Of a stretch of DNA of 64,000 bases, positions 33,811 through 43,353 are shown one piece after another. Where the stretch lies: positions 1 through 64,000 of the forward strand of contig CACKNV010000003.1 of assembly GCA_902601705.1 (NCBI GenBank). The letters run 5' to 3'. Every line of letters begins with the position of its first letter. Position 1 is the stretch's first letter. The notes under the pieces are model-generated. The model was not told the DNA's origin. It saw only the letters and a list, made by a program, of their open reading frames with translations, and ran no database searches. The DNA is from an uncultured Pelagibacteraceae bacterium (GTDB lineage Bacteria > Pseudomonadota > Alphaproteobacteria > Pelagibacterales > Pelagibacteraceae). A program made the position numbers and the translations under genes.

Positions 33811-35331
33811 TTAGGACAATTTAGGAAGCAAAACCTCAACCTGTGCTCCTTTTGTATTAAGCCTATTTGAAGCTGCTATTGTACCCTTATGTAATTGAAC
33901 AATATTTTTTACGATATTTAAGCCTAAACCAGAATGTTTTCCAAAACTTGCAGGCCTGTTGCTGTAAAAACGTTTAAAAATTTTTTGTGGTGATGTTTCG
34001 GTAAAACCAGGACCCTCATCTTTAACTGATAATATTATATTATTCGAAGTTTCTTCTAGACCAATTTCAATTTTTTGATTTTCTTGACTGAATGAAATTG
34101 CATTATCTAACAAATTTGCAATCACTTGTTCTATTCGGTTGCTTATTCCAAATATGATATATCCATTTTTACTTTTAATTTTATTTATTACACTTATTTT
34201 AATTTTTTTATTTTGGTTAATAAGGTCTTGGTTAAAATCTTCTACTACAGAACTAATAATTTCAACCAAATTAATTTTACTCATTTTTTCACGAGATAAA
34301 GATGCTTCGTCTTTTAGCATTTGAGTGTAATCAGTTATTAATCTTTCAATTCGTTCCGCGTCATGATTTATTATTTTAAGAAGTTTTTCCTCCTCATTTT
34401 TTTCTGTTGTCTTGTCTAAAAGTTCTGAAGCACTTTTTAAAGATGCAAGTGGATTTCTTATTTCGTGAGCTAAATCGTTTGAGAATGTCTCTGCTCTATT
34501 AGTCCGTTGTTGTAATTCTTTAGTCATTTCATCAATTGACTGGGTTAGTTTTCCAATTTCATCGTCTCTTACAAAAACTTTATTTATATCAATTGTTTGA
34601 TTGGATTTTTTTTTAATTCCATCACTAAATTTAACCAAAAGTCCAATTGGTTTAAGAATATATTTATTCAAAAATAGAGAAAAAATTAAAATCACGATTA
34701 CAACAGCAATCATAGTTCTTATTATGAATGCTTTTCTCTCTTTAACCGCAGTGGTGATGTCGTTCGCTTGTTCTGAAACTACAATGTATCCAATATCATT
34801 ATTTTGAAATTTAATTTTACTTAGTGTGCTTACAAAAAAATCATTTTTTTCATCATTAGTGATGGTCATTATTTCATCATTATATTTATTTGTAATGATA
34901 TCTTTGATTTCATCTATTTCCTCTTCTTCAAGTCTTTCTTCAACCTCAGGAGAAATTGTTTCACTTCCTAAAGTCTCCTCAAAAATTATATCTGATCCTG
35001 TGAAAACACTTTGATCCAAATCTAAAATATTAGTATCTCCAATAAGATTTCCGGATAAATCATAAAATTGAACACGGTCCAAACTTTGAAACAAAAATCT
35101 TGTGGAAAGCAAGAAATCTCTAATTCCTTCTTTAGTGTATTCTATATTAAGTCTTTCGAGGTTATCCTTTGTATTATTAATAACTATTTTGTGATTATTT
35201 GATCTTTCTTTTACTAAGGTAGGTTGAATTGCTTCAAGATATATAATTGTAAAAAGTCCTAAAACAGAAAAGACTGTTAGGTTTATTATTAAAAACTTCT
35301 TTAAAATAGAAGCTGATTTTTTTTGTTTCAT
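33811..35331 (-). CDS. chvG: Sensor histidine kinase ChvG
   Basis: A 506-residue membrane kinase with two helices (about 10-31 and 203-225) flanking a periplasmic sensor region. A HAMP linker, an H-box (FSNDLAHEIRNPLASLKSA) and an ATPase domain ending GLGLNIVKNIVQLHKG follow. It is the alphaproteobacterial ChvG/ExoS type that senses acid or envelope stress. Its ATG overlaps the stop of chvI (TAATG), so regulator and kinase are coupled. Confidence 0.88.
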   Translation of the reverse strand: MKQKKSASILKKFLIINLTVFSVLGLFTIIYLEAIQPTLVKERSNNHKIVINNTKDNLERLNIEYTKEGIRDFLLSTRFLFQSLDRVQFYDLSGNLIGDTNILDLDQSVFTGSDIIFEETLGSETISPEVEERLEEEEIDEIKDIITNKYNDEIMTITNDEKNDFFVSTLSKIKFQNNDIGYIVVSEQANDITTAVKERKAFIIRTMIAVVIVILIFSLFLNKYILKPIGLLVKFSDGIKKKSNQTIDINKVFVRDDEIGKLTQSIDEMTKELQQRTNRAETFSNDLAHEIRNPLASLKSASELLDKTTEKNEEEKLLKIINHDAERIERLITDYTQMLKDEASLSREKMSKINLVEIISSVVEDFNQDLINQNKKIKISVINKIKSKNGYIIFGISNRIEQVIANLLDNAISFSQENQKIEIGLEETSNNIILSVKDEGPGFTETSPQKIFKRFYSNRPASFGKHSGLGLNIVKNIVQLHKGTIAASNRLNTKGAQVEVLLPKLS

Positions 35332-36029
35332 TAGCTAACATTCCATCTATACCCACTTCCATATCTAGTTTCAATTGCAGAAAACTTTTCATCAACCTTT
35401 TTAAACTTTTTTCTTATTCTTTTTACATGGCTATCAATTGTTCTGTCTTCAATTTCCGTATTTTCCTTATAAGCTATATCCATTAAGTGAGCTCTTTCCT
35501 TTATAACCCCTGGTCTTTTAGCTAATTCTTTGACAATTAAAAATTCTGTAGTGGTCAACTTATCTGGCAGAGCTTTTCCATTCCATTCGCACTCTAATTG
35601 AGCAGGGTCCAATTTTAATTTTCCGTGGCTAATTATATTTTTTGTCTCATCGACAGTGTTAGTTTTTTTTCTTAATTGAACTCTAATTCGTTCAACTAAA
35701 ACTTTAGTAGAAAAACCTCCAGATTTTTTGACAAAATCATCAGCTCCCAACTTTAAACCTAGCAGTTCATCAACTTCATCATCTTTTGATGTTAAAAAGA
35801 TTATTGGGATTGACATTTTTTTTTTAAGTTTTTTTAACAACTCTTCTCCATCCATCCTTGGCATTTTGATATCTAGAATTGCTAGGTCAGGTGGGTTTCT
35901 AGTTAATCCAATTAAAGCGGACTCTCCGTCGATATAAGTTTGAACTTTGAAACCTTCTCTTTCCAAAGCCATACTTATACTTGTTAGTATATTTCTATCA
36001 TCATCTACTAAAGCAATTGTTTGAGTCAT
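35331..36029 (-). CDS. chvI: Response regulator ChvI
   Basis: A 232-residue OmpR-type regulator. The receiver domain has the phosphoacceptor Asp53 in LAILDIKMPRMDG, and Lys near 105 in FLTSKDD. The winged-helix DNA-binding domain ends with RTIDSHVKRIRKKFKK and IETRYGSGYRW. It pairs with the adjacent ChvG. The gene begins 39 bases after polA and may share its transcript. Confidence 0.92.
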   Translation of the reverse strand: MTQTIALVDDDRNILTSISMALEREGFKVQTYIDGESALIGLTRNPPDLAILDIKMPRMDGEELLKKLKKKMSIPIIFLTSKDDEVDELLGLKLGADDFVKKSGGFSTKVLVERIRVQLRKKTNTVDETKNIISHGKLKLDPAQLECEWNGKALPDKLTTTEFLIVKELAKRPGVIKERAHLMDIAYKENTEIEDRTIDSHVKRIRKKFKKVDEKFSAIETRYGSGYRWNVS

Positions 36030-36068
36030 ATTTTTATTCTCTTAATTATGTTGTCAAAATTTAGGCGT

Positions 36069-38834
36069 TTAATGGGCCTCTCCCCAATTGTTTCCAGAGT
36101 TAATACTGACTTCTAAAGGTATAGAAAACATATGATGATCCGAACTTGAAACTGACGTCATTGCTTCTTTTATAATTTTTTTTACTTCACTCTCATCTTT
36201 TTTTAAACACTCAAAAATAAGTTCATCGTGTATTTGTAAAAGCATTTTTGCTTTCTTTTTTTCTTCAAGAACCTTATCAATTTTAATCATTGCCAATCTA
36301 ATAATATCTGCAGCAGATCCTTGTATTGGAGCATTAATTGCTGCTCTTTCCTGAAATGATCGAACGCTAAAATTTTTATCATTAATTCCTCTTAAGTGAA
36401 TTCTTCTTCCAAAAATATTTGTTACATAACCCTGCTTCCTACAAGTTTTAATTGTTGTATTCATATAATCTTTAATCTCAGGAAATTTTTTAAAATACGA
36501 ATTTATGAAACTTAAAGCTTCTTCATTTGACACCGATATTTGTTTTGCTAATCCATATTGTGTTATTCCATAAATAATTCCAAAATTAATGGCCTTTGCT
36601 TTTCGTCTAAATTCATCTGTCACTTTAGCAATCGGAACATCAAAGACTTGGCTCGCTGTTAAAGAGTGTATATCCTGATTGTTTTTAAAAGCTCTCTTTA
36701 ATTCTTTGACATCAGCCATGTCAGCAAGAATTCTCATCTCTATTTGGTTGTAGTCTGCTGAAATAAGTAAATTATTTTTGTCCGCTACAAATGCTTTTCT
36801 TATTTCTTTTCCATCTGAAGTTTTTATAGGAATATTTTGTAAATTTGGATCACTCGAGGCTAGCCTACCAGTATTGGTTGCTGCAAGTAAGAAGGAAGTG
36901 TGAACTCTTTTTGTTTTATCATTTATATGATCTTGTAAAGCATCTGTGTAGGTGCTTTTTAGTTTTGAAACCTGCCGCCATTCTAAAACTAAATTAGGAA
37001 ATTTATGTCCTGTTGAAGCTAAATCTTCTAAGATTTTAGCACTCGTAGCTAAACTACCTTTTTTTGTTTTTTTTAATTTAGCTATTTTCAGTTCATTATA
37101 AATAATTTCTCCCAGTTGTTTTGGTGAACCGATATTGAATTTTTTACCTGATATTTTGTAAATTTCTTTTTCGATAGTTATCAATCTTTCCTCAAATTTT
37201 TTAGAAAGTTTTTTAAGATAAGTGTCATCAACTTTTATACCGTTAATCTCAAGCTTTGAGAGGATTTTGATCATTGGTTTTTCAAACTCCTCGTAAACTC
37301 TTTCTAACTTTTCCTCAGATACTCTTTCAGATAAAACTTCGTATAATCTTAGAGTTATGTCTGCATCTTCAGCAGCATATTCAGTCGCAGGTTTAATATC
37401 TATATCTGCAAAATTTAATTGTTTTTTTCCCGTGCCTACTAAATCTTTATACGAAATAGTTTTATGGCCAAGGTGCAATTCAGATAGAGTATCCATGTTG
37501 TGTCTGTTGTTTCCAGCATCTAATGTATAAGAAAGTAACATAGTGTCTTCTAACGAGCTTAATTCGATGCCGTTATTTCTAAATATAATAAAATCATATT
37601 TTATATTTTGGCCGACTTTTTTTATACTTGGATCTTCTAAAATTGGTTTAAGTTTATTTAAAACTACATCCTTTTTTAATTCCGTTCTCTCTTTATGACC
37701 TACTGGAATATAGAAAGCCTCGTTGGCCCCATAACATACTGATACACCCACAAGATTTGCTTCTTGTGGATTTAGAGAAGAAGTTTCAGTATCAACAGCT
37801 ATAACTGATTTTTCATTTAGTTTTTTTATTAATTCATCAAGTTGTTTTTCTTTTGAAATGGTTTTGTAGGTCTTAGTATTTATCTTATTATTTTTTTTTA
37901 CTAAAGTTTTATCGTTAAAGTCTTTATTTGTTGGCTCACCATAAAAACTAATTGCTTGGCTTAGCAACCTATTAAACTCCATATCTCTTAAAAAATCATA
38001 TAGTTTATTTTTATTTATATCTTTAATTATAAATTCAGCTGCATCGTTCTTGAGTGGGACATCATTTTTCAAAGTAACTAATTGCTTACTAATTATGGCT
38101 TTGTCTTTGTTAGACAGTAATGTTTCTCGTCTTTTATTCTGGGGTATTTCTGATGCCTTTTTCAATAAATTTTCTAGAGTTTTATATTTATTGATAAGTT
38201 CTGCAGCTGTTTTAATTCCAATTCCAGGAACCCCTGGAACATTGTCTGAACTGTCTCCAGCAAGTGATTGTACATCAACCACTTGACCTGGTTTAACTCC
38301 AAATTTTTCGACTACTTCTTTTTCACCTATTAATTTACTTTTCATGGGATCAAACAATCTGATTTTATTTGATACCAACTGCATTAAATCTTTATCCGAT
38401 GAAATTACGGTAACCTTTGCACCTGCCTCTGTAATTTTTTTTGCATAAGTTGCTATGAGATCATCTGCTTCGTAATTTGAAAGTTCAATAGATGGTAAGT
38501 TAAAAGCCTCAACAGATTTTCTTATATATTCAAATTGAGGAGCTAAATCGTCCGGTGCTTCCGCTCTATTTGCTTTGTAGTCACTATAAATCTCGTTTCT
38601 AAAATTTTTTCTAGCTGAGTCAAATATGACGGCAAAATGGGTTGGTTTATTTTTTGAGTCATCAGATCTGACGTCTTCTAAAAGTTTAAAAAGCATCGAG
38701 CAAAACCCACTTACAGCTCCTGTGGGCAGTCCATCACTTTTTCTAGAAAGAGGCGGTAACGCATAATAAGCTCTAAAGATATAACCTGATCCATCTATAA
38801 GATAAAAATGATCTGTTTTTTTTATTGAACTCAT
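36069..38834 (-). CDS. polA: DNA polymerase I
   Basis: A 921-residue three-domain polymerase. The 5'-nuclease domain covers about 1-290; the 3'-5' exonuclease domain has an intact DTETSSL metal motif near 347; the polymerase domain has motif A (ISADYNQIEMRILA), motif B (RRKAKAINFGIIYG) and motif C (LLQIHDELIFE). It fills gaps and removes RNA primers. All active sites look intact, so proofreading is likely retained. It lies upstream of chvI. Confidence 0.96.
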   Translation of the reverse strand: MSSIKKTDHFYLIDGSGYIFRAYYALPPLSRKSDGLPTGAVSGFCSMLFKLLEDVRSDDSKNKPTHFAVIFDSARKNFRNEIYSDYKANRAEAPDDLAPQFEYIRKSVEAFNLPSIELSNYEADDLIATYAKKITEAGAKVTVISSDKDLMQLVSNKIRLFDPMKSKLIGEKEVVEKFGVKPGQVVDVQSLAGDSSDNVPGVPGIGIKTAAELINKYKTLENLLKKASEIPQNKRRETLLSNKDKAIISKQLVTLKNDVPLKNDAAEFIIKDINKNKLYDFLRDMEFNRLLSQAISFYGEPTNKDFNDKTLVKKNNKINTKTYKTISKEKQLDELIKKLNEKSVIAVDTETSSLNPQEANLVGVSVCYGANEAFYIPVGHKERTELKKDVVLNKLKPILEDPSIKKVGQNIKYDFIIFRNNGIELSSLEDTMLLSYTLDAGNNRHNMDTLSELHLGHKTISYKDLVGTGKKQLNFADIDIKPATEYAAEDADITLRLYEVLSERVSEEKLERVYEEFEKPMIKILSKLEINGIKVDDTYLKKLSKKFEERLITIEKEIYKISGKKFNIGSPKQLGEIIYNELKIAKLKKTKKGSLATSAKILEDLASTGHKFPNLVLEWRQVSKLKSTYTDALQDHINDKTKRVHTSFLLAATNTGRLASSDPNLQNIPIKTSDGKEIRKAFVADKNNLLISADYNQIEMRILADMADVKELKRAFKNNQDIHSLTASQVFDVPIAKVTDEFRRKAKAINFGIIYGITQYGLAKQISVSNEEALSFINSYFKKFPEIKDYMNTTIKTCRKQGYVTNIFGRRIHLRGINDKNFSVRSFQERAAINAPIQGSAADIIRLAMIKIDKVLEEKKKAKMLLQIHDELIFECLKKDESEVKKIIKEAMTSVSSSDHHMFSIPLEVSINSGNNWGEAH

Positions 38835-38876
38835 ATATATATATTACATTGAATTCATATCTAAGATTAAATAATT

Positions 38877-39806
38877 ATGTCTAATAATGCTTTAACTGTT
38901 GAAAATCTTAATAAAATCTATTCTAACTCTAAAACAAAAAAAGAAACCAAAGCTCTCACGGATTTAACTTTTAAGGTTAAAGAGGGAGAAGTGTTCGGAT
39001 TGCTTGGGCCAAATGGAGCTGGCAAAACGACTTTTTTAAGTATTTTAGGCGGGACTGTTACAAAAACATCTGGGCATGTTAATGTCTGGGGGTTTGACAT
39101 AGATAAAAATCCAAGACAAGTTAAGGCCTCTTTAGGAATCGTTCCTCAAGAAGTTAACTTAGATGCCTTCTTCAGCCCCAAACAATTATTAGAATTACAA
39201 GCTGGTCTTTATGGAATTGCAAAAAAAGATAGAATTTCAGATTTAATACTTAAATTAGTTGCTTTGGAAGATAAAGCAAATGCTTACTCGAGAAGTTTAT
39301 CTGGTGGAATGAAAAGAAGACTATTAATTGCAAAAGCAATGGTACATCAGCCCCCTATTTTAATTTTAGATGAACCCACTGCGGGAGTAGATGTGGAGCT
39401 AAGAAATAACCTCTGGGAAAATGTGAAAAAACTTAATAATGAGGGAGTCACAATAATCTTAACTACTCACTATCTTTTAGAGGCTCAGGAAATGTGTGAT
39501 CGCATTGCTATAATTAATAAAGGTAATTTAGTTGCTTTAGATACAACTGAAAAACTTTTACAAAGAATAAAAACAAAAAAAATTAATTTTAGAGTTAAAA
39601 AAGTAGATTTAAATCTCCCTTTGGTTATGAAAGGAATTAAGTTTAAAATTATTTCGGAAAATCAAATTTCTGCAACATACGAAAAAAATACATTAAATTT
39701 TGGTGAAATAATAAATTATTTTAATCAAAATAACTTAAAAATTGAGGATATTTCTACTGATGATGGAGATTTAGAAGATGTATTTGTTCAATTAACAAAG
39801 CACTAG
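38877..39806 (+). CDS. ABC transporter ATP-binding protein (no adjacent permease)
   Basis: A 309-residue ABC ATPase. Walker A is GPNGAGKTT (44-52), the signature is LSGGMKRRL (141-149) and Walker B is ILILDEPT (161-168). The C-terminal region resembles ABC-2-type drug or polysaccharide exporter ATPases (YadG/YhhJ-like). The next gene, bioY, is a vitamin transporter component and not its evident permease, so the partner must be encoded elsewhere. It starts 43 bases from divergent polA. Confidence 0.82.
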   Translation: MSNNALTVENLNKIYSNSKTKKETKALTDLTFKVKEGEVFGLLGPNGAGKTTFLSILGGTVTKTSGHVNVWGFDIDKNPRQVKASLGIVPQEVNLDAFFSPKQLLELQAGLYGIAKKDRISDLILKLVALEDKANAYSRSLSGGMKRRLLIAKAMVHQPPILILDEPTAGVDVELRNNLWENVKKLNNEGVTIILTTHYLLEAQEMCDRIAIINKGNLVALDTTEKLLQRIKTKKINFRVKKVDLNLPLVMKGIKFKIISENQISATYEKNTLNFGEIINYFNQNNLKIEDISTDDGDLEDVFVQLTKH

Positions 39807-39837
39807 ATTTTAATGAAAAAAATGTTTATCTAATAAT

Positions 39838-40389
39838 ATGGAGTTAGTAAAAAACTTAAAACAGTCTAAACTAGTAAAATATGTTTTCATTGCTTTAATT
39901 GGAAGTATAGCTTTGGCTGTTTCCTCAAAAATTAGAATTCCTTTCTACCCTGTACCGATGACAATGCAAACACTAGTGGTTTTAATAGTTGGTATAGGTT
40001 TTGGTTGGAAACTTGGTTTAGCTACAGTTTCTCTATATCTGTTTGAAGGTATAATTGGATTACCTGTTTTCTCTGGAACACCAGAAAAAGGCGTTGGATT
40101 AATTTACTTTACCGGCCCTACAATGGGTTACCTTCTGGGTTTCCTTGTAGCTGTTTATATATCTGGTAAATTTATTTACGATGATAATTTATTAAAAAAC
40201 TTTTTTAAAATTTTGCTTGCTACAAGTTTTATTTATATTTTAGGTTTGACTTGGTTAGGAAATTTAATTGGTTGGGATAAGCCTATTTTTCAATTAGGAG
40301 CACAACCATTTTTACTTGCAGAACTTTTTAAAATTCTTATTGCTACATTTGCGATAAATCAAATCAAAAAAATAAAAAAATTTATATAA
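39838..40389 (+). CDS. bioY: BioY biotin-binding transporter subunit
   Basis: A 183-residue membrane protein with about six helices. IPFYPVPMTMQTLVVLIVG, FEGIIGLPVF and FTGPTMGYLLGFLVAVYI are BioY signatures. It is the S component of ECF-type biotin uptake and can work alone or with BioMN. No bioMN genes are adjacent; the ATPase just upstream is not of the BioM type. Suggests import of biotin or a precursor by this organism. Confidence 0.9.
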   Translation: MELVKNLKQSKLVKYVFIALIGSIALAVSSKIRIPFYPVPMTMQTLVVLIVGIGFGWKLGLATVSLYLFEGIIGLPVFSGTPEKGVGLIYFTGPTMGYLLGFLVAVYISGKFIYDDNLLKNFFKILLATSFIYILGLTWLGNLIGWDKPIFQLGAQPFLLAELFKILIATFAINQIKKIKKFI

Positions 40390-40391
40390 TC

Positions 40392-40991
40392 TTATCTAGG
40401 AGATCTTTTAGAAAGTATTCTTTGTAGGGTTCTTCTGTGCATTTTGAGTCGTCTAGCTGTTTCAGAGACATTTCTATTACACAACTCAAATACACGGTGT
40501 ATATGCTCCCACTTAACTCTATCAGCAGACATAGGGTTTTCTGGTGGTCTTGCTTTGGACTCAGGTGAAGCTAACAATGCCGACTCGACATCATCAGCAT
40601 CTACAGGCTTAGCTATATAATCTATTGCGCCTGCTTTAACAGCTGCTACAGCTGTAGGTAGATTCCCGTATCCCGTTAACATAACTATTCTTGAGTCATT
40701 CTTAATTTTTGATAGCTCCTTAACTACATCTAAACCATTACCGTCTTCGAGCCTAAGATCAACACAAGCAAACCCTGGAGGTGTGTGTTTTACTATATTA
40801 AGTCCCTCAGCCACCGTTTTAGCCTCTTTTACTTGAAAACCCTTCTTTTCCATGGCTCTTGCAAGCCTGCCTCTAAGAGGGTCATCATCATCTAATATAA
40901 GCAGAGTTTTATCCTCAAAATCGGATAAATTTAGCTGCTCTGGCATATTTTTTTGTGCTCTCATGCATACAGATATAGGCACTGTGGACAT
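40392..40991 (-). CDS. regA: Redox response regulator RegA/PrrA
   Basis: A 199-residue response regulator: receiver domain with phosphoacceptor Asp78 in ACVDLRLEDGNGL and Lys in YIAKP, then a Fis-type helix-turn-helix ending MHRRTLQRILSKRSPR, which is almost invariant in alphaproteobacterial RegA/ActR/PrrA. It controls respiration and redox balance under the kinase RegB, encoded at 44225-45511. The start could be ATG 40991 or an inner Met near residue 16 (MPEQLNLSDFEDK). It is divergent from the polyamine operon. Confidence 0.9.
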   Translation of the reverse strand: MSTVPISVCMRAQKNMPEQLNLSDFEDKTLLILDDDDPLRGRLARAMEKKGFQVKEAKTVAEGLNIVKHTPPGFACVDLRLEDGNGLDVVKELSKIKNDSRIVMLTGYGNLPTAVAAVKAGAIDYIAKPVDADDVESALLASPESKARPPENPMSADRVKWEHIHRVFELCNRNVSETARRLKMHRRTLQRILSKRSPR

Positions 40992-41035
40992 AATTTCAAC
41001 AGCTTAAATTGGCTTTTTTTTCTTTACATAAAGTC

Positions 41036-41072
41036 AAAAAAACCTTAAACGCAAATTAATCAAGGTTTTTTT
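41036..41072 (+). terminator. Terminator-like hairpin in the leader of the polyamine operon
   Basis: AAAAAAACCTT at 41036-41046 pairs with AAGGTTTTTTT at 41062-41072 around a 15-base loop. It has the form of an intrinsic terminator in either direction. It lies between two divergent genes (regA and speC-like), where no gene end needs it. An attenuator or small-RNA end is therefore possible. Confidence 0.55.
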
Positions 41073-41122
41073 TACTAAATTTTTTAAAAAACCTTTGTGT
41101 AAACTAACGGGGGACACATGAA

Positions 41123-42304
41123 ATGCGAAAATTTAAAACAGTTAACGAATTAGTTAACTCACTAAAACCAGATTATCCCGTATATTGCATACGGCCAAAC
41201 GAGATTAAAAAATCCGTGAATTTTTTCAAAGAGAATTTTCCAGGGAAAATTCTTTATGCTGTAAAAACTAATCCACATGAGAAAATTATTAAGCAAATAA
41301 TTGCTAATGGAATTGAAGAATTTGATGTTGCTTCTCTTAATGAAATAAAATTAATAAAAAAAATTAATACCAAAGCAAAGCTTCATTTTATGCATACTGT
41401 AAAATGTAAAGAAAGCATTTCTTCAGCTTACTTTAATTATGGTGTTAAAAGTTTTTCATTAGATACTAAGGATGAATTAAGAAAAATTTTGGATGCTACC
41501 AATCAAGCAAAAGATTTAGAATTATTTGTAAGAATTGCAATTTCAAACGAGCATGCAGAAATTGATCTATCAAGAAAATTTGGAGCATTGCCATCTGAAG
41601 CATTAGGTTTAGTAAGGTTATGTAAAGAACATTCAAAGAAATTAGGAATTAGTTTTCATGTTGGTTCTCAATGTATGCATAAAATTTCTTATTCAAAAGG
41701 AATTAAAGAAATAGGAAGTATAATTAAAAAAACAAAAATAATTCCTGATACAATAAATGTTGGAGGGGGATTCCCTTCTTTATATCCAGATTTAAATCCT
41801 GAACCGCTAATTAATTATATTAATGAAATTAAAAAAGAACTACACAATCTTAAACTTGAGTCTTTACCAGAGATAATTTGTGAACCTGGTAGAGCTATTG
41901 TTGCAGAGAGTGGATCAGCGATAGTTAAGGTAATTTTAAGAAAAAAAAATAATCTTTATATAAACGATGGAACATATGGTTCTTTATTTGATGCTGGTGC
42001 TCCAAACTTTGTATTACCATCAAAGATGATCACAGATGGGAGAATTCAATCAAAAAAATTGACAGCATTTAGTTTTTTTGGTCCAACTTGTGATGGATTA
42101 GATTTCATGAAGGGCCCTTTTTTATTACCAAATAATATTAAAGAAGGCGATTACATTGAATTAGGTCAATTAGGAGCTTACAGTTTAACTTTTAGAACAA
42201 ATTTTAACGGATTTTACTCAAACGAAATTCATGAATTAAGTGATAAACCAATTATGTCTCTTTACGATGAAACAAAAGATAAAGTTGGTTCTTTAGTAGC
42301 TTAA
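41123..42304 (+). CDS. Fold type III PLP decarboxylase (ornithine/arginine-type)
   Basis: A 393-residue alanine-racemase-fold decarboxylase. PLP binds Lys48 in ILYAVKTNPHEKII. The active-site Cys323 is in FFGPTCDGLDFMKGP, and the phosphate-binding glycine loop is VGGGFPSLYPD. Known members decarboxylate ornithine, lysine, arginine, diaminopimelate or carboxynorspermidine; substrate cannot be told safely. It starts the operon with the DHS-like and agmatinase-like genes, so arginine to agmatine or ornithine to putrescine both fit. GGGGG nine bases upstream is the ribosome site. Confidence 0.85.
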   Translation: MRKFKTVNELVNSLKPDYPVYCIRPNEIKKSVNFFKENFPGKILYAVKTNPHEKIIKQIIANGIEEFDVASLNEIKLIKKINTKAKLHFMHTVKCKESISSAYFNYGVKSFSLDTKDELRKILDATNQAKDLELFVRIAISNEHAEIDLSRKFGALPSEALGLVRLCKEHSKKLGISFHVGSQCMHKISYSKGIKEIGSIIKKTKIIPDTINVGGGFPSLYPDLNPEPLINYINEIKKELHNLKLESLPEIICEPGRAIVAESGSAIVKVILRKKNNLYINDGTYGSLFDAGAPNFVLPSKMITDGRIQSKKLTAFSFFGPTCDGLDFMKGPFLLPNNIKEGDYIELGQLGAYSLTFRTNFNGFYSNEIHELSDKPIMSLYDETKDKVGSLVA

Positions 42305-43353
42305 TGGATAAAAAAGATAGTTCCAAAATTGGGCACAACAAAAAATCTCTTCTTAAAAAACCAGTAGAGCATATTGATATTAAATCTTTTGATGCTAGAA
42401 AAATTATAGAAGGAATGGCAAAAATGTCCTTTACTTCTAGAGATACAGCTAGAGCAGCGGATATTTTTAATGAGATGCTTAAAGATAAAGATTGTTCAAT
42501 TTTTTTAACCTTGGCAGGCTCAACATCTGCTGGTGGCTGTATGAATCTATACACTGATTTAGTAAAGCACAATATGGTCGATGCGATTGTAGCAACTGGC
42601 GCTTCAATAATTGATATGGATTTTTTTGAAGCATTAGGTTTTAAACATTATCAGGGTTCTCAATTTCAAGATGATAATGAACTACGTAATAACTATATAG
42701 ATAGAATTTATGATACTTATATTGATGAAGAAGAACTGCAGGCATGTGATCAAAAAATTTGCGATATTGCTAACACGCTTGAACCTAGGTCATATACTTC
42801 GAGAGAATTTATCAAAGAATTAGGGAAATACTTAAAGAGTAAAGGAAAAAAAAAAGACTCCTTAATCGAAGCTGCCTATGACAATGATGTTCCAATATTC
42901 TGCCCAGCTTTTACAGATAGTTCTGCTGGTTTTGGATTAGTCATGCATCAAGAACAAAATCCAAACAAGCATTTAACGATAGACTCAATTCGAGAGTTTA
43001 GAGAATTAACTGAGATTAAATTAAAATCTAAACAATCTGGTCTATTAATGATTGGTGGAGGTGTACCAAAAAATTTTATTCAAGATACAGTTGTTTGTGC
43101 AGAATTATTGGGTAAAAAAGTGGACATGCATAAATATGCTATACAAATAACAGTCGCTGATACACGCGATGGTGCATGTAGTAGTTCGACATTAAAGGAA
43201 GCTAGTTCATGGGGAAAAGTAGATACTACAAAAGAGCAAATGGTTTTTGCCGAAGCTACAAGTGTATTGCCATTAATTGCTAGCGATGCGTATCATCGAA
43301 AAAATTGGAAGAATAGAGAAAAGAGAAGTTTTTCAAAAGTTTTTAAATCATAA
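42304..43353 (+). CDS. Deoxyhypusine synthase homologue (probable spermidine/homospermidine-type enzyme)
   Basis: A 349-residue protein of the deoxyhypusine synthase family, NAD-dependent aminobutyl transferases. The conserved Trp-Gly-Lys is present (Trp303, Lys305), as are Glu299 and GGGVPKNFIQDTV. From memory of the human enzyme, His288 and Asp316, which bind spermidine, are replaced by Asn257 and Cys292. Bacteria lack eIF5A, so the role is probably polyamine synthesis with a small-molecule acceptor. The ATG overlaps the decarboxylase stop (TAATG). Confidence 0.8.
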   Translation: MDKKDSSKIGHNKKSLLKKPVEHIDIKSFDARKIIEGMAKMSFTSRDTARAADIFNEMLKDKDCSIFLTLAGSTSAGGCMNLYTDLVKHNMVDAIVATGASIIDMDFFEALGFKHYQGSQFQDDNELRNNYIDRIYDTYIDEEELQACDQKICDIANTLEPRSYTSREFIKELGKYLKSKGKKKDSLIEAAYDNDVPIFCPAFTDSSAGFGLVMHQEQNPNKHLTIDSIREFRELTEIKLKSKQSGLLMIGGGVPKNFIQDTVVCAELLGKKVDMHKYAIQITVADTRDGACSSSTLKEASSWGKVDTTKEQMVFAEATSVLPLIASDAYHRKNWKNREKRSFSKVFKS

